Translations under genes and position numbers: made by a program
Part shown: piece after piece, positions 1 through 7,288 of the stretch
How the letters are laid out: the number at the start of each line of letters is the position of its first letter
How positions within the stretch are numbered: position 1 is the stretch's first letter
Notes under the pieces: model-generated
Told to the model about the DNA's origin: nothing
Database searches by the model: none
What the model saw: the letters and a program-made list of their open reading frames with translations, nothing else
Source of the DNA: a virus
Virus record (IMG/VR): IMGVR_UViG_3300043395_003956
Location: 1-38,481 of that record
Direction: 5' to 3' (one strand)
Length of the DNA: 38,481 nucleotides

Positions 1-309
1 TATGAGCTTACGTCGGTTTCCCACATCAAACTTCTTATAGAGTGTTTTGGCCTTGTTTTTAGCCCAACCCTCATTGATCAGCGTGGGAAAGAACAAAGTC
101 ATTTGAAGCCGGTAGACCGACGTTTCTGTGTGCTCTGCTACAAACCGATTGATTTCAGTAAAGTAATTTTCGCGCACAAACTGCGAGAAGATCGTCACAT
201 AATCTCTTGCTTCTTTTGAATAAACCTGTCCGCCCTGTCTACGATGTACGCGAATTCTATTTTCGCTGGGAGGAACGTACGGAATAGCGAGTCTAAGGCT
301 AGCCGTCAT
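1..309 (-). CDS. rusA: RusA-like Holliday junction resolvase (3' end cut by window edge)
   Basis: The reading frame starts at the ATG whose last base is 309 and runs off the left edge, so only the first 103 residues are visible. Early residues give I-P-Y-V-P-P-S-E-N-R followed by R-V-H-R-R and V-Y-S-K-E-A, which resembles the RusA opening (PxPPSxNxxY.. then the basic strand). Near the edge K-K-F-D-V-G-N-R-R-K matches the RusA D-x-x-N active-site region (usually RRDxDN). RusA-type enzymes cut four-way junctions during late replication or before packaging. Its ATG overlaps the upstream stop as ATGA, so it is translationally coupled as the last visible gene of the minus-strand cluster. The fold is inferred from motif resemblance; the missing C-terminal part holds the remaining acidic residues. 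Confidence 0.72.
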   Translation of the reverse strand, partial: MTASLRLAIPYVPPSENRIRVHRRQGGQVYSKEARDYVTIFSQFVRENYFTEINRFVAEHTETSVYRLQMTLFFPTLINEGWAKNKAKTLYKKFDVGNRRKLI

Positions 310-854
310 ACGCGGTAACTCCGAGTATTGTGGTCTCTACGCTTATTGTCCAGTTCCATCTTCTTTGTCTCGATGAGACGCGAAATGACAGAACGATCGC
401 GCGAAGCGGCCTTAGCAAGCCCCTCCAGAAGCTCACGATAGGTATCTGCTTCAACGTAGGCCACATCTGCTTCGATGTACCGGATGTCTGCAAGACTTTG
501 GTCTTCTTTATCCTGTGCAGTCCCCGGCTTTGTTTTACGGACGAGTGCCTTCGTCAGTTTGAGCCGCTTGTCTGCGTTGAGCACCTCTGCACGCGCCACG
601 GTGCAGAGGTTCTCCAAGTAATCCGCATAGTTACACATCAACGTGTAGATTTCCGCAAGTTCTTTTGTCGTAAAATCTGACACGTTAGATGGGAGTTTTC
701 CATCAAATGGGTGCCCACTTGAATCCAGGGGGCGGGTTGGAATTTCCAACCCGAGCTTCTCTACTCGGGAAAGCGCGCGATCAGCGGCCCCAGAGTAAAG
801 CTCTTCGCCTTCTTCGAGACTTACGGTGAAGTCTGTAGAGGATGAGCGGGACAT
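306..854 (-). CDS. hypothetical coiled-coil protein
   Basis: About 182 residues, family not recognised. The second half is almost all charged helix (L-E-N-L-C-T-V-A-R-A-E-V then many E/K/R heptad-like stretches) ending in K-K-M-E-L-D-N-K-R-R-D, suggesting a coiled coil. I prefer the ATG ending at 854: it sits 8 bases after the upstream stop and has GAGGTG just before it. An alternative in-frame start at 929 would add 25 residues and overlap the upstream nuclease by 68 bases. It lies between a Cas4-like nuclease and a RusA-like resolvase, so a helper role in recombination or DNA end processing is possible but is inference from position only. Confidence 0.7.
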   Translation of the reverse strand: MSRSSSTDFTVSLEEGEELYSGAADRALSRVEKLGLEIPTRPLDSSGHPFDGKLPSNVSDFTTKELAEIYTLMCNYADYLENLCTVARAEVLNADKRLKLTKALVRKTKPGTAQDKEDQSLADIRYIEADVAYVEADTYRELLEGLAKAASRDRSVISRLIETKKMELDNKRRDHNTRSYRV

Positions 855-861
855 TGGCACC

Positions 862-1671
862 TCAAATCTTTTGGGGGCAGAAATACGAATATGGGCAGGC
901 GCTACAATCTTCTTTAGTTGCGTCTGCAATAGGCGGTTGCCCGCTCTCGATTGCTGCCTCGATCAGCGCACCCTTCTTTTTCCACCAGCGCGCGAAGTGA
1001 ACCTCGTCGTAGGTAACGACAAATTCTTTGACGCTATGGGGCCAGGTCTTGCTGACATACAAGAAGCTGATGAAGGGCGTATCGAGCGCGCGTGCGTAGA
1101 TGGCTATCGCCTGAATCAAGTGCTCAGGCTTTGGCTTGGTGAGCGTGTCAAACTCTTTACCAATGCTCTTAATCTCCAATAGGACGCGTGCTTGAGATAG
1201 GGTGGCAACTCCATCAGTGTGCGATCCGCAGACAAACGCTTCGTCCAGATCAACATGGAGCTCATCTTCAAACTGGCCGGGGAGCGCAATATGTAGCGCC
1301 TTCTGCACAACATCGTGGATTGCATGTCCCATCGCAAATGTAATCTGAAGCTCAGCCGAGATTGTATTGCGTGGACGCTCAGAACCCTCGACGTCGTAGT
1401 AAAGGCGGCGAACGCAGGAATGAGCGGAACTCGCGTGAATCGTACCGACGCTCCGCTCAGGCTTCTTGTACTTGCCCGTGCCCTTGCAAGTACGGCAGGT
1501 GTTTGTAGCGGGGAGCTCTTTCCACTGGTTGTATTCTGTAAGAGTCATTCCCTCTTGCTGGCCCATCTTCTTTACGCCAGCGTAGTAGTGCCCTCGGAGA
1601 TTGATGCTTTTCCGAACAGCCTCAATTTCCTCCGCACTCAATGTTTTCAGGTCAGCGATGGTCTTGATCAT
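862..1671 (-). CDS. Cas4/RecB-like PD-(D/E)XK nuclease with Fe-S cluster
   Basis: 269 residues. The RecB-family nuclease motifs appear in order: G-H-A-I-H at about 115-119, G-S-H-T-D-G (D153), L-L-E-I-K (E166, K168), and Q187-A-I-A-I-Y192 as the QxxxY motif. Four cysteines are placed as in Cas4/AddB iron-sulfur nucleases: C86 (C-V-R-R-L-Y-Y) before the core, and C256, C259, C265 at the C-terminus. Family knowledge says these are 5'-3' exonucleases acting on single-stranded ends. An extra N-terminal C-R-T-C-K-G-T-G at 59-66 looks like a single DnaJ-type zinc knuckle and is not standard for the family. It overlaps the upstream resolvase-like gene by 20 bases. Phages use such enzymes in recombination; no cas genes or repeats are present, so a CRISPR role is not indicated. 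Confidence 0.88.
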   Translation of the reverse strand: MIKTIADLKTLSAEEIEAVRKSINLRGHYYAGVKKMGQQEGMTLTEYNQWKELPATNTCRTCKGTGKYKKPERSVGTIHASSAHSCVRRLYYDVEGSERPRNTISAELQITFAMGHAIHDVVQKALHIALPGQFEDELHVDLDEAFVCGSHTDGVATLSQARVLLEIKSIGKEFDTLTKPKPEHLIQAIAIYARALDTPFISFLYVSKTWPHSVKEFVVTYDEVHFARWWKKKGALIEAAIESGQPPIADATKEDCSACPYSYFCPQKI

Positions 1672-2125
1672 TTTTATACGCCTCTAAAAGTCGATGAAAC
1701 CAATGCTCAGGTATGATGAAGTAGGCTTCTCCCTCTGTACGGAACTCAACAAAGAACAGCGGAATCTGGCTTCCAGTTGCATTTTGCGCAATCTTGGATA
1801 ATTCCTCTGCCTTTAAAGAATATGACTTATTATCTGTGTATTTACACTCAACACGCAAAATGTCTGACTTTACATCCCCCTTATCAACGGGGGTCTGCCC
1901 GGATGCAATCGTTTGTCGTGCATCCAGCTTCTTTGCTACACGCCGCTCTTGTTTGTCCGCCTGCGCTCTCGTACTTCTACTCCCACGCGGACTGTGGGAA
2001 GCAACGGGAGTGTCCTCAACCTCATGGCGGGAAAATGCGCGGTCGCAAGAGCGACAGCGCAGTTTTCCCAAGGACCATGAAGTGAGGTCGGTTCCTTTGC
2101 AGTGAGGGCAGGTTCCGCGGCTCAC
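1652..2125 (-). CDS. Hjc-like resolvase / PD-(D/E)XK endonuclease with zinc ribbon
   Basis: 157 residues from a GTG start (last base 2125) that overlaps the RecA stop as GTGA. The N-terminus carries a zinc ribbon: C6-P-H-C9 and C24-R-S-C27. The second half has the layout of archaeal-type Holliday junction resolvases and small phage endonucleases: E60 in K-Q-E-R-R-V-A-K-K-L, an S-G near 75, K-G-D84-V-K-S-D88-I, then V-E93-C-K95 as the ExK pair and a downstream helix. Such enzymes cut branched DNA. Directly following recA and preceding a Cas4-like nuclease, it belongs to the recombination block. With the RusA-like gene the phage appears to carry two unrelated junction-cutting folds. Exact substrate is inference. 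Confidence 0.8.
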   Translation of the reverse strand: MSRGTCPHCKGTDLTSWSLGKLRCRSCDRAFSRHEVEDTPVASHSPRGSRSTRAQADKQERRVAKKLDARQTIASGQTPVDKGDVKSDILRVECKYTDNKSYSLKAEELSKIAQNATGSQIPLFFVEFRTEGEAYFIIPEHWFHRLLEAYKNDQDHR

Positions 2126-3279
2126 CCGTACGAGCAGCGAACTTTCGCCGCTTGCATGGTATCTGCCTCAATCTTGTCAATGAGCCCCTGTTCCAGAACA
2201 AACTTAGTTGCGGACTCTACGCCTTGACCGATCTGGTCTCCGTTGTAGAAGTACCAGGGGCCTTTGCGTGTCATGACGCCATAATCCGCAGACACCGCAA
2301 TCGAGTGTGCAACTCGATTGATGCCCATGAATCGGAAGAGGTAGTCATACGTTCCGGATGCGCCTTCGTGCCCGCCGGCTTTCTGTTTGGTAATTTCCCA
2401 ACGAACAGTCTTGCCGATTGTCAGTTCGCCCTCCCGCACCTTTCCTTGCGGGGACATCTCAATCGTTACCCATCGTGCATGTTTTAGCGCCCAACCTCCG
2501 GCTTCAATTGTCTTAGGCGAGTATTTATTCGCGCGGTCGGTGTTGTCGCGCACCTGATTGATGCCGATCACACATGTGAGATTGGGGTTTCCCTCGTCGT
2601 CTGGCCCAAGGGCTGCGTTGAGTTTACGCGCAAATTTTGTGTTGAGTAGCGCGGCACCACCCACACGGTTTGCGTCACTCAACTCGGACTCATCATCGTG
2701 CTCAGTCAGGAGAGAACCAAACGAGTCGATGACGACAATATCGAACTCACGGCTGGCGATGAGATCGATAGCGATCTGAAGCGATTCCTCCGCAACGGAA
2801 GGAGGAACTGTAACGAAGTCCCCAATCTGCCCACGAAGTTGTGCTTCGAACTCTGGAAGGAACGGCTCTTCATGCTTGGCGTACTGAGCTCTGATCTCCG
2901 AGATTTCGCGGTCAGACATCGCAACTTTGACCCCGCAGAGTTGCGCGTACTCTTTGTCGTAGATCATCTCCGTAGAGACGATTGCGACGGAGGTCTTTTC
3001 GCCGTGTCGCTCTTGGTGATTCCGAATGATCTGATTAACCAGCCAGTTCTTTCCGACTCCCTGCTTTCCGGTCAGGAAAGTCATACCTCCCGCCGGAAGT
3101 CCTCCCCCAAGCGCAATATCCAGATCAAGAATTCCCGTGGGTAGCCGCTTCATCATCCAGGGCATCGTGTACTCTCCGGCAGAAAACACTTTGCCGGGGT
3201 ACTTGCTCTTTAGCTTATTGATGACAGCAGCGGCTCCAGAACCGCTACCGTTTCCGCTGCTCTTGGCGCGAGGTGGCAT
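2122..3279 (-). CDS. recA: RecA/UvsX-like recombinase with unusual P-loop
   Basis: 385 residues. The RecA core is clear: an L-P-T-G-I-L-D-L-D-I-A-L-G-G-G entry strand, Walker A G-K-Q-G-V-G-K-N at 71-78, Walker B F-D-I-V-V-I-D-S, G-I-N-Q-V-R-D-N, the L-L-N-T-K-F-A-R-K helix, and a C-terminal G-D-Q-I-G-Q-G segment like that of bacterial RecA. It polymerises on single-stranded DNA and drives strand exchange. The P-loop is odd: the residue after the catalytic lysine is Asn rather than the Thr/Ser that normally binds Mg-ATP. The codons read GGA AAG AAC TGG, so this is no translation slip. It overlaps the preceding zinc-ribbon gene and the following resolvase gene. Function as a recombinase is likely; ATPase behaviour could differ. 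Confidence 0.92.
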   Translation of the reverse strand: MPPRAKSSGNGSGSGAAAVINKLKSKYPGKVFSAGEYTMPWMMKRLPTGILDLDIALGGGLPAGGMTFLTGKQGVGKNWLVNQIIRNHQERHGEKTSVAIVSTEMIYDKEYAQLCGVKVAMSDREISEIRAQYAKHEEPFLPEFEAQLRGQIGDFVTVPPSVAEESLQIAIDLIASREFDIVVIDSFGSLLTEHDDESELSDANRVGGAALLNTKFARKLNAALGPDDEGNPNLTCVIGINQVRDNTDRANKYSPKTIEAGGWALKHARWVTIEMSPQGKVREGELTIGKTVRWEITKQKAGGHEGASGTYDYLFRFMGINRVAHSIAVSADYGVMTRKGPWYFYNGDQIGQGVESATKFVLEQGLIDKIEADTMQAAKVRCSYG

Positions 3280-3430
3280 GATGCTCCCATGGCTTAGTCC
3301 CGCAGTTTGGACAAACTGGGGTGAGTGAGCGTGTGTCTACTTTTCGCGATCCGCAAGAAGGACAAACACCCTTCCCGCTCATCGCAATCTTCATGTGCTC
3401 TTCTTCGAGTACGACAGCGTATTTGTCCAT
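3245..3430 (-). CDS. small zinc-ribbon protein
   Basis: 61 residues with two CxxC knuckles, C23-P-S-C26 and C40-P-N-C43, the pattern of a treble-clef or zinc ribbon. Outside the ribbon only a basic tail (R-Q-E-Q-R-K-R) stands out. The ATG ending at 3430 has GGAG eight bases upstream and is preferred, at the cost of a 40-base overlap with the HU-like gene; an ATG ending at 3397 would give a shorter protein with a weaker site. The 3' end overlaps recA by 35 bases. Likely nucleic-acid or protein binding; specific role unknown. Real because of the cysteine pattern, coupling and start site. Confidence 0.72.
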   Translation of the reverse strand: MDKYAVVLEEEHMKIAMSGKGVCPSCGSRKVDTRSLTPVCPNCGTKPWEHHATSRQEQRKR

Positions 3431-3708
3431 TTGTTCAACTCCAGTCGAAGTGCGCGTATGGGGTGAATCCCCAGTACCAGCTTATACGACGTAGCTCGCT
3501 CAGGCTGCGCCGCCCCAACAGGAGTTACGAATGAGGAGAATTCGCGTACGGTACTCGTGATCCGAAAGAGACCCCGAAAGACAACATCTTGCTGCCTTAC
3601 GAGGCTCTCCGCAATAACGTCTTTTAGCGTGGCAAAGACGAGCTGAACTGTCGATAGCGGCAGGCCAGTCCGCTTTACGACCTCCTTTTCTATGTCTGCC
3701 TGGTTCAC
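3391..3708 (-). CDS. HU/IHF-like DNA-binding protein
   Basis: 105 residues. The first 55 align by eye with HU/IHF: M-N-Q-A-D-I-E-K-E-V-V-K-R-T-G-L-P for the first helix, a second helix (T-V-Q-L-V-F-A-T-L-K-D-V-I-A-E-S-L), then D-V-V-F-R-G-L-F-R-I for the strand that is usually VxLxGFGxF. The normally basic beta-arm and the PxTG region are diverged and the tail is longer than in HU (about 90 residues). It starts with GTG sharing one base with the polymerase stop (TAGTG), so it is coupled to DNA polymerase. HU-family proteins bend DNA; here it may serve replication, recombination or genome condensation. The divergent arm makes the binding mode uncertain. Confidence 0.78.
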   Translation of the reverse strand: MNQADIEKEVVKRTGLPLSTVQLVFATLKDVIAESLVRQQDVVFRGLFRITSTVREFSSFVTPVGAAQPERATSYKLVLGIHPIRALRLELNKWTNTLSYSKKST

Positions 3709-6113
3709 TACTTTGCATCTCCCCAGGACGCCGCCGAATCCATTGAGATAAGGATCGGAACATCCATCACAAACGGGTTTTCCATCTGTGCGCGGATCTC
3801 TTTCTTTGCAATATCGAGAACCTCCGGAATGTCAGGAACCTCGAATACAAGCTCATCATGGATCTGCATAAGCATCCGAACGCCACACGAACGTAAGATG
3901 GGACTGGTCTCGCAGTTGATCATCGCCTGAATTGCGATGTCTGCGGCAGATCCCTGAATACGCGAGTTGACGGACTGGCGTTCTGCTTGCTTCGCCAGAC
4001 CCTTATCCTTAGAAAGAATGTCAGGCAATCTCCGATAGCGCCCCAAAATCGTCTGCACGAACAAATCGTTTTGGCAGGCGTAGTGCGTATCTTCGATGAA
4101 CTCGAACACCTTTGGATAGATCGAGAAGTACTTCTGAATCAGTTCTTCGGCCTCTGGGCATGTGTCATATGATGCACCATTTCGCGCGATCTTCTTCACC
4201 ATTTTGAGCCCAAGCTGAGAGCCCAACTTCTTTGCTCCAATTCCGTACAGCAAGCCGAAGCCAACCGCCTTCATTTGAGCGCGTAGCTCCAGTAAGGCCA
4301 GCTGGTCTTTGGTCGGATGTTCCGCCTTCTTGGCCGCCGAAATGTCGTCGTAGTTCGCACCAACTGCGAGTGCGCCAGTCATTGAGTGCAGATCTTTTCC
4401 CGACTTGATCGTGCTGATCATTGTCGGATCTCCACTCATGTGCGCCATAATGCGCATTTCCAGCTGCTCGTAGTCCGCAACCACCAGCACCATTTGCTGA
4501 TCTCGCGGAAGATTTGGCGGGCGTACATGCTCCACTTCAGGCAGGCACCAGTCATCCGAGGAACCCCATTTGCCCGCGATGAAGAATTTCCGAATCCTAC
4601 GGCCCCAATCCCCGCGTGCAGGAATGTTCTGTAGGTTGGGATCTCCAGACGAAAGGCGCCCCGTGACGGTACCTGCGATCTTCAGATCGGTATGAATTCG
4701 CTTTCGCCAATCAACTGTTTTCGGCAATGCGTCAATGTAGGTGCTGTGCAGTTTTTGGAGCACGCGGTGCTCTTGCAGGCATTTGGCCCGCGGATCTCCC
4801 TTCTCGGCCCAGTCATCAATGACTTCTTTAGAAATGCTGGGCTTCTTCTGCCCAGTGGTTCCTCCAGAACTCATCTTCCACGGAGGCGCCCCAAATGGGT
4901 CTACCCACTGGTTTCCTCTCTTCTCAAAGAAGAGATCGACTAGTTGGGTCGGGCTATTTGGGTTCACAGACCATCCCGCAAGGGAGACGAATTCGCGCTC
5001 CAGCCGTGAAATATCGTTCGCCATTGGCGTCGCGAGTTTCTCAATCTCATCTACATCAAGCTGAAATCCGCGGCGCTCCAACATCCACAGGATGCGGACA
5101 AGCGTGGCTGTGGTGGAGTTGTAGTAGTCCAGGATCGAAACCCCTGGCTGAATAAACTCCTCTGATAATTTCTCTTCTAATGCCGCTACCAACATGAACG
5201 AGGCCCACGCATCTAACGAAGCGTAGTCGCCCACCATCAACTGAATCATGTCCAGCGGGGGTCGATCATTCTGCGAAAGAGACGACAAGTAGTGCAGCAG
5301 GATCTCATGCGCTTCTATGAGAACATCTGAATCACCAAGGACTTTCGTCACTGAATCACGATCATCCTTATCTACAGGCCCAAGTCCCATTAACTCAGAA
5401 AAATCGCTTACGTATCCAGCCTTTCCGCGCGTAGTTGGGCAGAGTCCATACTTCCGCCCGATCTTTAGAACCTGTGACGCTGTTAGCAGCTTCAGAGGAA
5501 AACTCCTGCCAACAGCCAGGCGCTTCGACACGAGTTGCATGTCTTCGAGCGCACCTGGATCCATCTCGATTTGACCGACAAGCGCCAAGAGCTCCAAGGC
5601 AAGGGAAGGATCCTTAGTCTCGAGTGCATCGTGCATGCGGCACAGCGTTTCCACTTCCTTGTCTGTGGTGCCTACAGATCCAAAGACCTGAGTAAACGGC
5701 GCCATCTTTAAGCCCAGATAGTCTGCCGCACACTGCTTTAGACCATGGCGTCCCTGCCGATTTTCGTCGTGAAGCCAGTCCATAGCGACCGTATCAAAGA
5801 TATGTCCCTTGATTTCGATCCCATGATTCGCAACCATGTGCATGTCAAACTTTGCGTTGGTCATGCACTTTGCAACTGTGGGGCACTCCAGAATGGGCTG
5901 AAAAATCGGCAGGAGGCGTACAGGAGCGCAAAAGCGAGTGTTTTCGAACCCAAATGAGAAGAACTTGATCCGAGCCTCGGTCTTGCTCAGTCCAGTGGTT
6001 TCTGTGTCAAACCCCACACGGTCTAATTTAGACATTATGTTGACTAAAGAAACCGCCTGCTCTCTCGTGCTTACGTACATCGGCTCTGGCGTATCGATAA
6101 ACTTATAGCGCAT
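3708..6113 (-). CDS. polA: family A DNA polymerase with 3'-5' exonuclease
   Basis: 801 residues. Proofreading domain: D36-T-E38 (Exo I), N-A-K-F-D90 (Exo II), Y297-A-S-L-D301 (Exo III). Polymerase domain: G-T-V-T-G-R-L-S-S and N-L-Q-N-I-P (482-498), motif A V-V-A-D547-Y-E-Q-L-E-M-R, motif B R-A-Q-M-K-A-V-G-F-G-L-L-Y-G (611-624), motif C H752-D753-E754. All catalytic carboxylates are present. Motif A has Glu where E. coli Pol I has Ser (DYSQ). Motif B keeps Phe at the position matching E. coli Phe762. About 150 residues (140-290) are inserted between Exo II and Exo III. There is no 5'-3' nuclease domain. Its ATG has GGGGGAG just upstream. It is the replicative polymerase of the phage by context with helicase and primase. 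Confidence 0.96.
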   Translation of the reverse strand: MRYKFIDTPEPMYVSTREQAVSLVNIMSKLDRVGFDTETTGLSKTEARIKFFSFGFENTRFCAPVRLLPIFQPILECPTVAKCMTNAKFDMHMVANHGIEIKGHIFDTVAMDWLHDENRQGRHGLKQCAADYLGLKMAPFTQVFGSVGTTDKEVETLCRMHDALETKDPSLALELLALVGQIEMDPGALEDMQLVSKRLAVGRSFPLKLLTASQVLKIGRKYGLCPTTRGKAGYVSDFSELMGLGPVDKDDRDSVTKVLGDSDVLIEAHEILLHYLSSLSQNDRPPLDMIQLMVGDYASLDAWASFMLVAALEEKLSEEFIQPGVSILDYYNSTTATLVRILWMLERRGFQLDVDEIEKLATPMANDISRLEREFVSLAGWSVNPNSPTQLVDLFFEKRGNQWVDPFGAPPWKMSSGGTTGQKKPSISKEVIDDWAEKGDPRAKCLQEHRVLQKLHSTYIDALPKTVDWRKRIHTDLKIAGTVTGRLSSGDPNLQNIPARGDWGRRIRKFFIAGKWGSSDDWCLPEVEHVRPPNLPRDQQMVLVVADYEQLEMRIMAHMSGDPTMISTIKSGKDLHSMTGALAVGANYDDISAAKKAEHPTKDQLALLELRAQMKAVGFGLLYGIGAKKLGSQLGLKMVKKIARNGASYDTCPEAEELIQKYFSIYPKVFEFIEDTHYACQNDLFVQTILGRYRRLPDILSKDKGLAKQAERQSVNSRIQGSAADIAIQAMINCETSPILRSCGVRMLMQIHDELVFEVPDIPEVLDIAKKEIRAQMENPFVMDVPILISMDSAASWGDAK

Positions 6114-6130
6114 GGCTCCCCCACAAAGCC

Positions 6131-6162
6131 ATGAGGCCCCCCTCTTGCGAAGGGGGCCTCAT
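6131..6162. terminator. strong hairpin between polA and the zinc-ribbon gene
   Basis: ATGAGGCCCCC at 6131-6141 pairs perfectly with GGGGGCCTCAT at 6152-6162, an 11-bp GC-rich stem in the only sizeable gap (59 bases) inside the minus-strand replication cluster. No T-run follows on either strand, so it is not a textbook intrinsic terminator. It could act as an attenuator, a processing site, or a block to translation between the two genes. Confidence 0.6.
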
Positions 6163-6172
6163 AGCCATGATG

Positions 6173-7288
6173 TTAGCGGAACTTGTCGTACCGCTTGGTG
6201 CTTGAGGCGAATCCAATATCGCCATCACGCAGACCAAGCATTTCCGAATATTCCGCGTTTGACTTCGCCTCAGTGTACTGGTCGAAGTCGTACTGTACCT
6301 TCAGCAGATCGGTCAGGGCGTCATCGTAGACGAACTCGCCTTCGGCAGAGCCGGTCACAATCGGAGTCTTGAACTCCGTTTGGAACTCGGATGCAGGAAT
6401 GACCGAATCCAGCATGATCGTCGGGAAGCCGTTGCTTCCGGTGACTTTCTTCAGCTTCGCGATAACTTCGTAGTATTCATGCGGACGAGGATCTTGGCAC
6501 GAATCGCAGTCATACACCGCGTTCGGAAAATCAACGGTGCCGCAGTGACGGCAACGAATGTCTTGATCGCCGTAGTTTGCAATCTCTGCATCGGTCATCT
6601 TCGCGTTGTTCGTGTCGAGCAGGATCTCTTCACACGAACGGCAGACGAACACAGACGGGAACAACGTGCCCCCGCACTTGCACATCGTGCGCGCCTTTCG
6701 GGTAATCTCCTGAATGACTTTGAATTGGGTCACGGAGAGGTGCAAGAACTTCTTACGGAATACCGCAATATCTTCCGACTCCGTAGCACCCGGCTGCGAC
6801 AAGATGTTCTTCTTTTCGCGAATGCTCTTGATCTCAACCCAGCTGTAGACCGGCTGGCCTTTCAGCTTCCCTTCGCTGTAGGTCAACGGCTTGCCGTTCT
6901 TGACAACGGGCGTGCGCTGGAACAGCGAGTAGTGAATGACGTTCAGAAAGAACCGGTTGGGCTCTCCATACTTCGGCTCTTTGACCGCTGGATGGTTGCT
7001 GTCCGCCAGCTTCTGCAACGTGCAGTCAGAAGAATCCTGCCCACGGAAATAGCCCCACGAGGTATTTCCGAAGTTGTTCTGGTACTGCACCTGAAAGAGC
7101 GGCGCCGCGTAGTACGGCATGTCGACTTCGCCATCGTGATATTTCGCGCGAGTCAACTGAATTGTAGCGGTCTCATCCTTGTCAATCTTCAGTTCATCGG
7201 ACCACTTTGCGGTCCAGCCATTGCTCTTACGACGGGGGCCGCGACCAGGGCGGCTACGGTTTGCGCTCAAAGGGATCGACTTTGCCAT
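6173..7288 (-). CDS. double zinc-ribbon protein, possible ssDNA-binding protein
   Basis: 371 residues, family not firmly recognised. Residues about 40-195 are beta-rich with many aromatics (Y-Y-A-A-P-L-F-Q-V-Q-Y, W-G-Y-F-R-G, R-F-F-L-N-V-I-H-Y), a composition typical of an OB-fold nucleic-acid binder. Two four-cysteine sites follow: C203-x-C205 with C216-x2-C219, and C246-x2-C249 with C261-x2-C264. It lies between primase and DNA polymerase, and no other single-strand binding protein is visible in the replication module, so an SSB (compare T4 gp32, also a zinc protein) is my best guess. There is no clearly acidic C-terminal tip, which argues against a simple SSB. The start overlaps the primase stop by 22 bases and has GAGG upstream. 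Confidence 0.85.
   Translation of the reverse strand: MAKSIPLSANRSRPGRGPRRKSNGWTAKWSDELKIDKDETATIQLTRAKYHDGEVDMPYYAAPLFQVQYQNNFGNTSWGYFRGQDSSDCTLQKLADSNHPAVKEPKYGEPNRFFLNVIHYSLFQRTPVVKNGKPLTYSEGKLKGQPVYSWVEIKSIREKKNILSQPGATESEDIAVFRKKFLHLSVTQFKVIQEITRKARTMCKCGGTLFPSVFVCRSCEEILLDTNNAKMTDAEIANYGDQDIRCRHCGTVDFPNAVYDCDSCQDPRPHEYYEVIAKLKKVTGSNGFPTIMLDSVIPASEFQTEFKTPIVTGSAEGEFVYDDALTDLLKVQYDFDQYTEAKSNAEYSEMLGLRDGDIGFASSTKRYDKFR

Noticed and set aside
862-1671. CRISPR locus suggested by the Cas4-like protein
   Set aside because: No repeat array or other cas gene is visible; the gene sits in a recombination operon.
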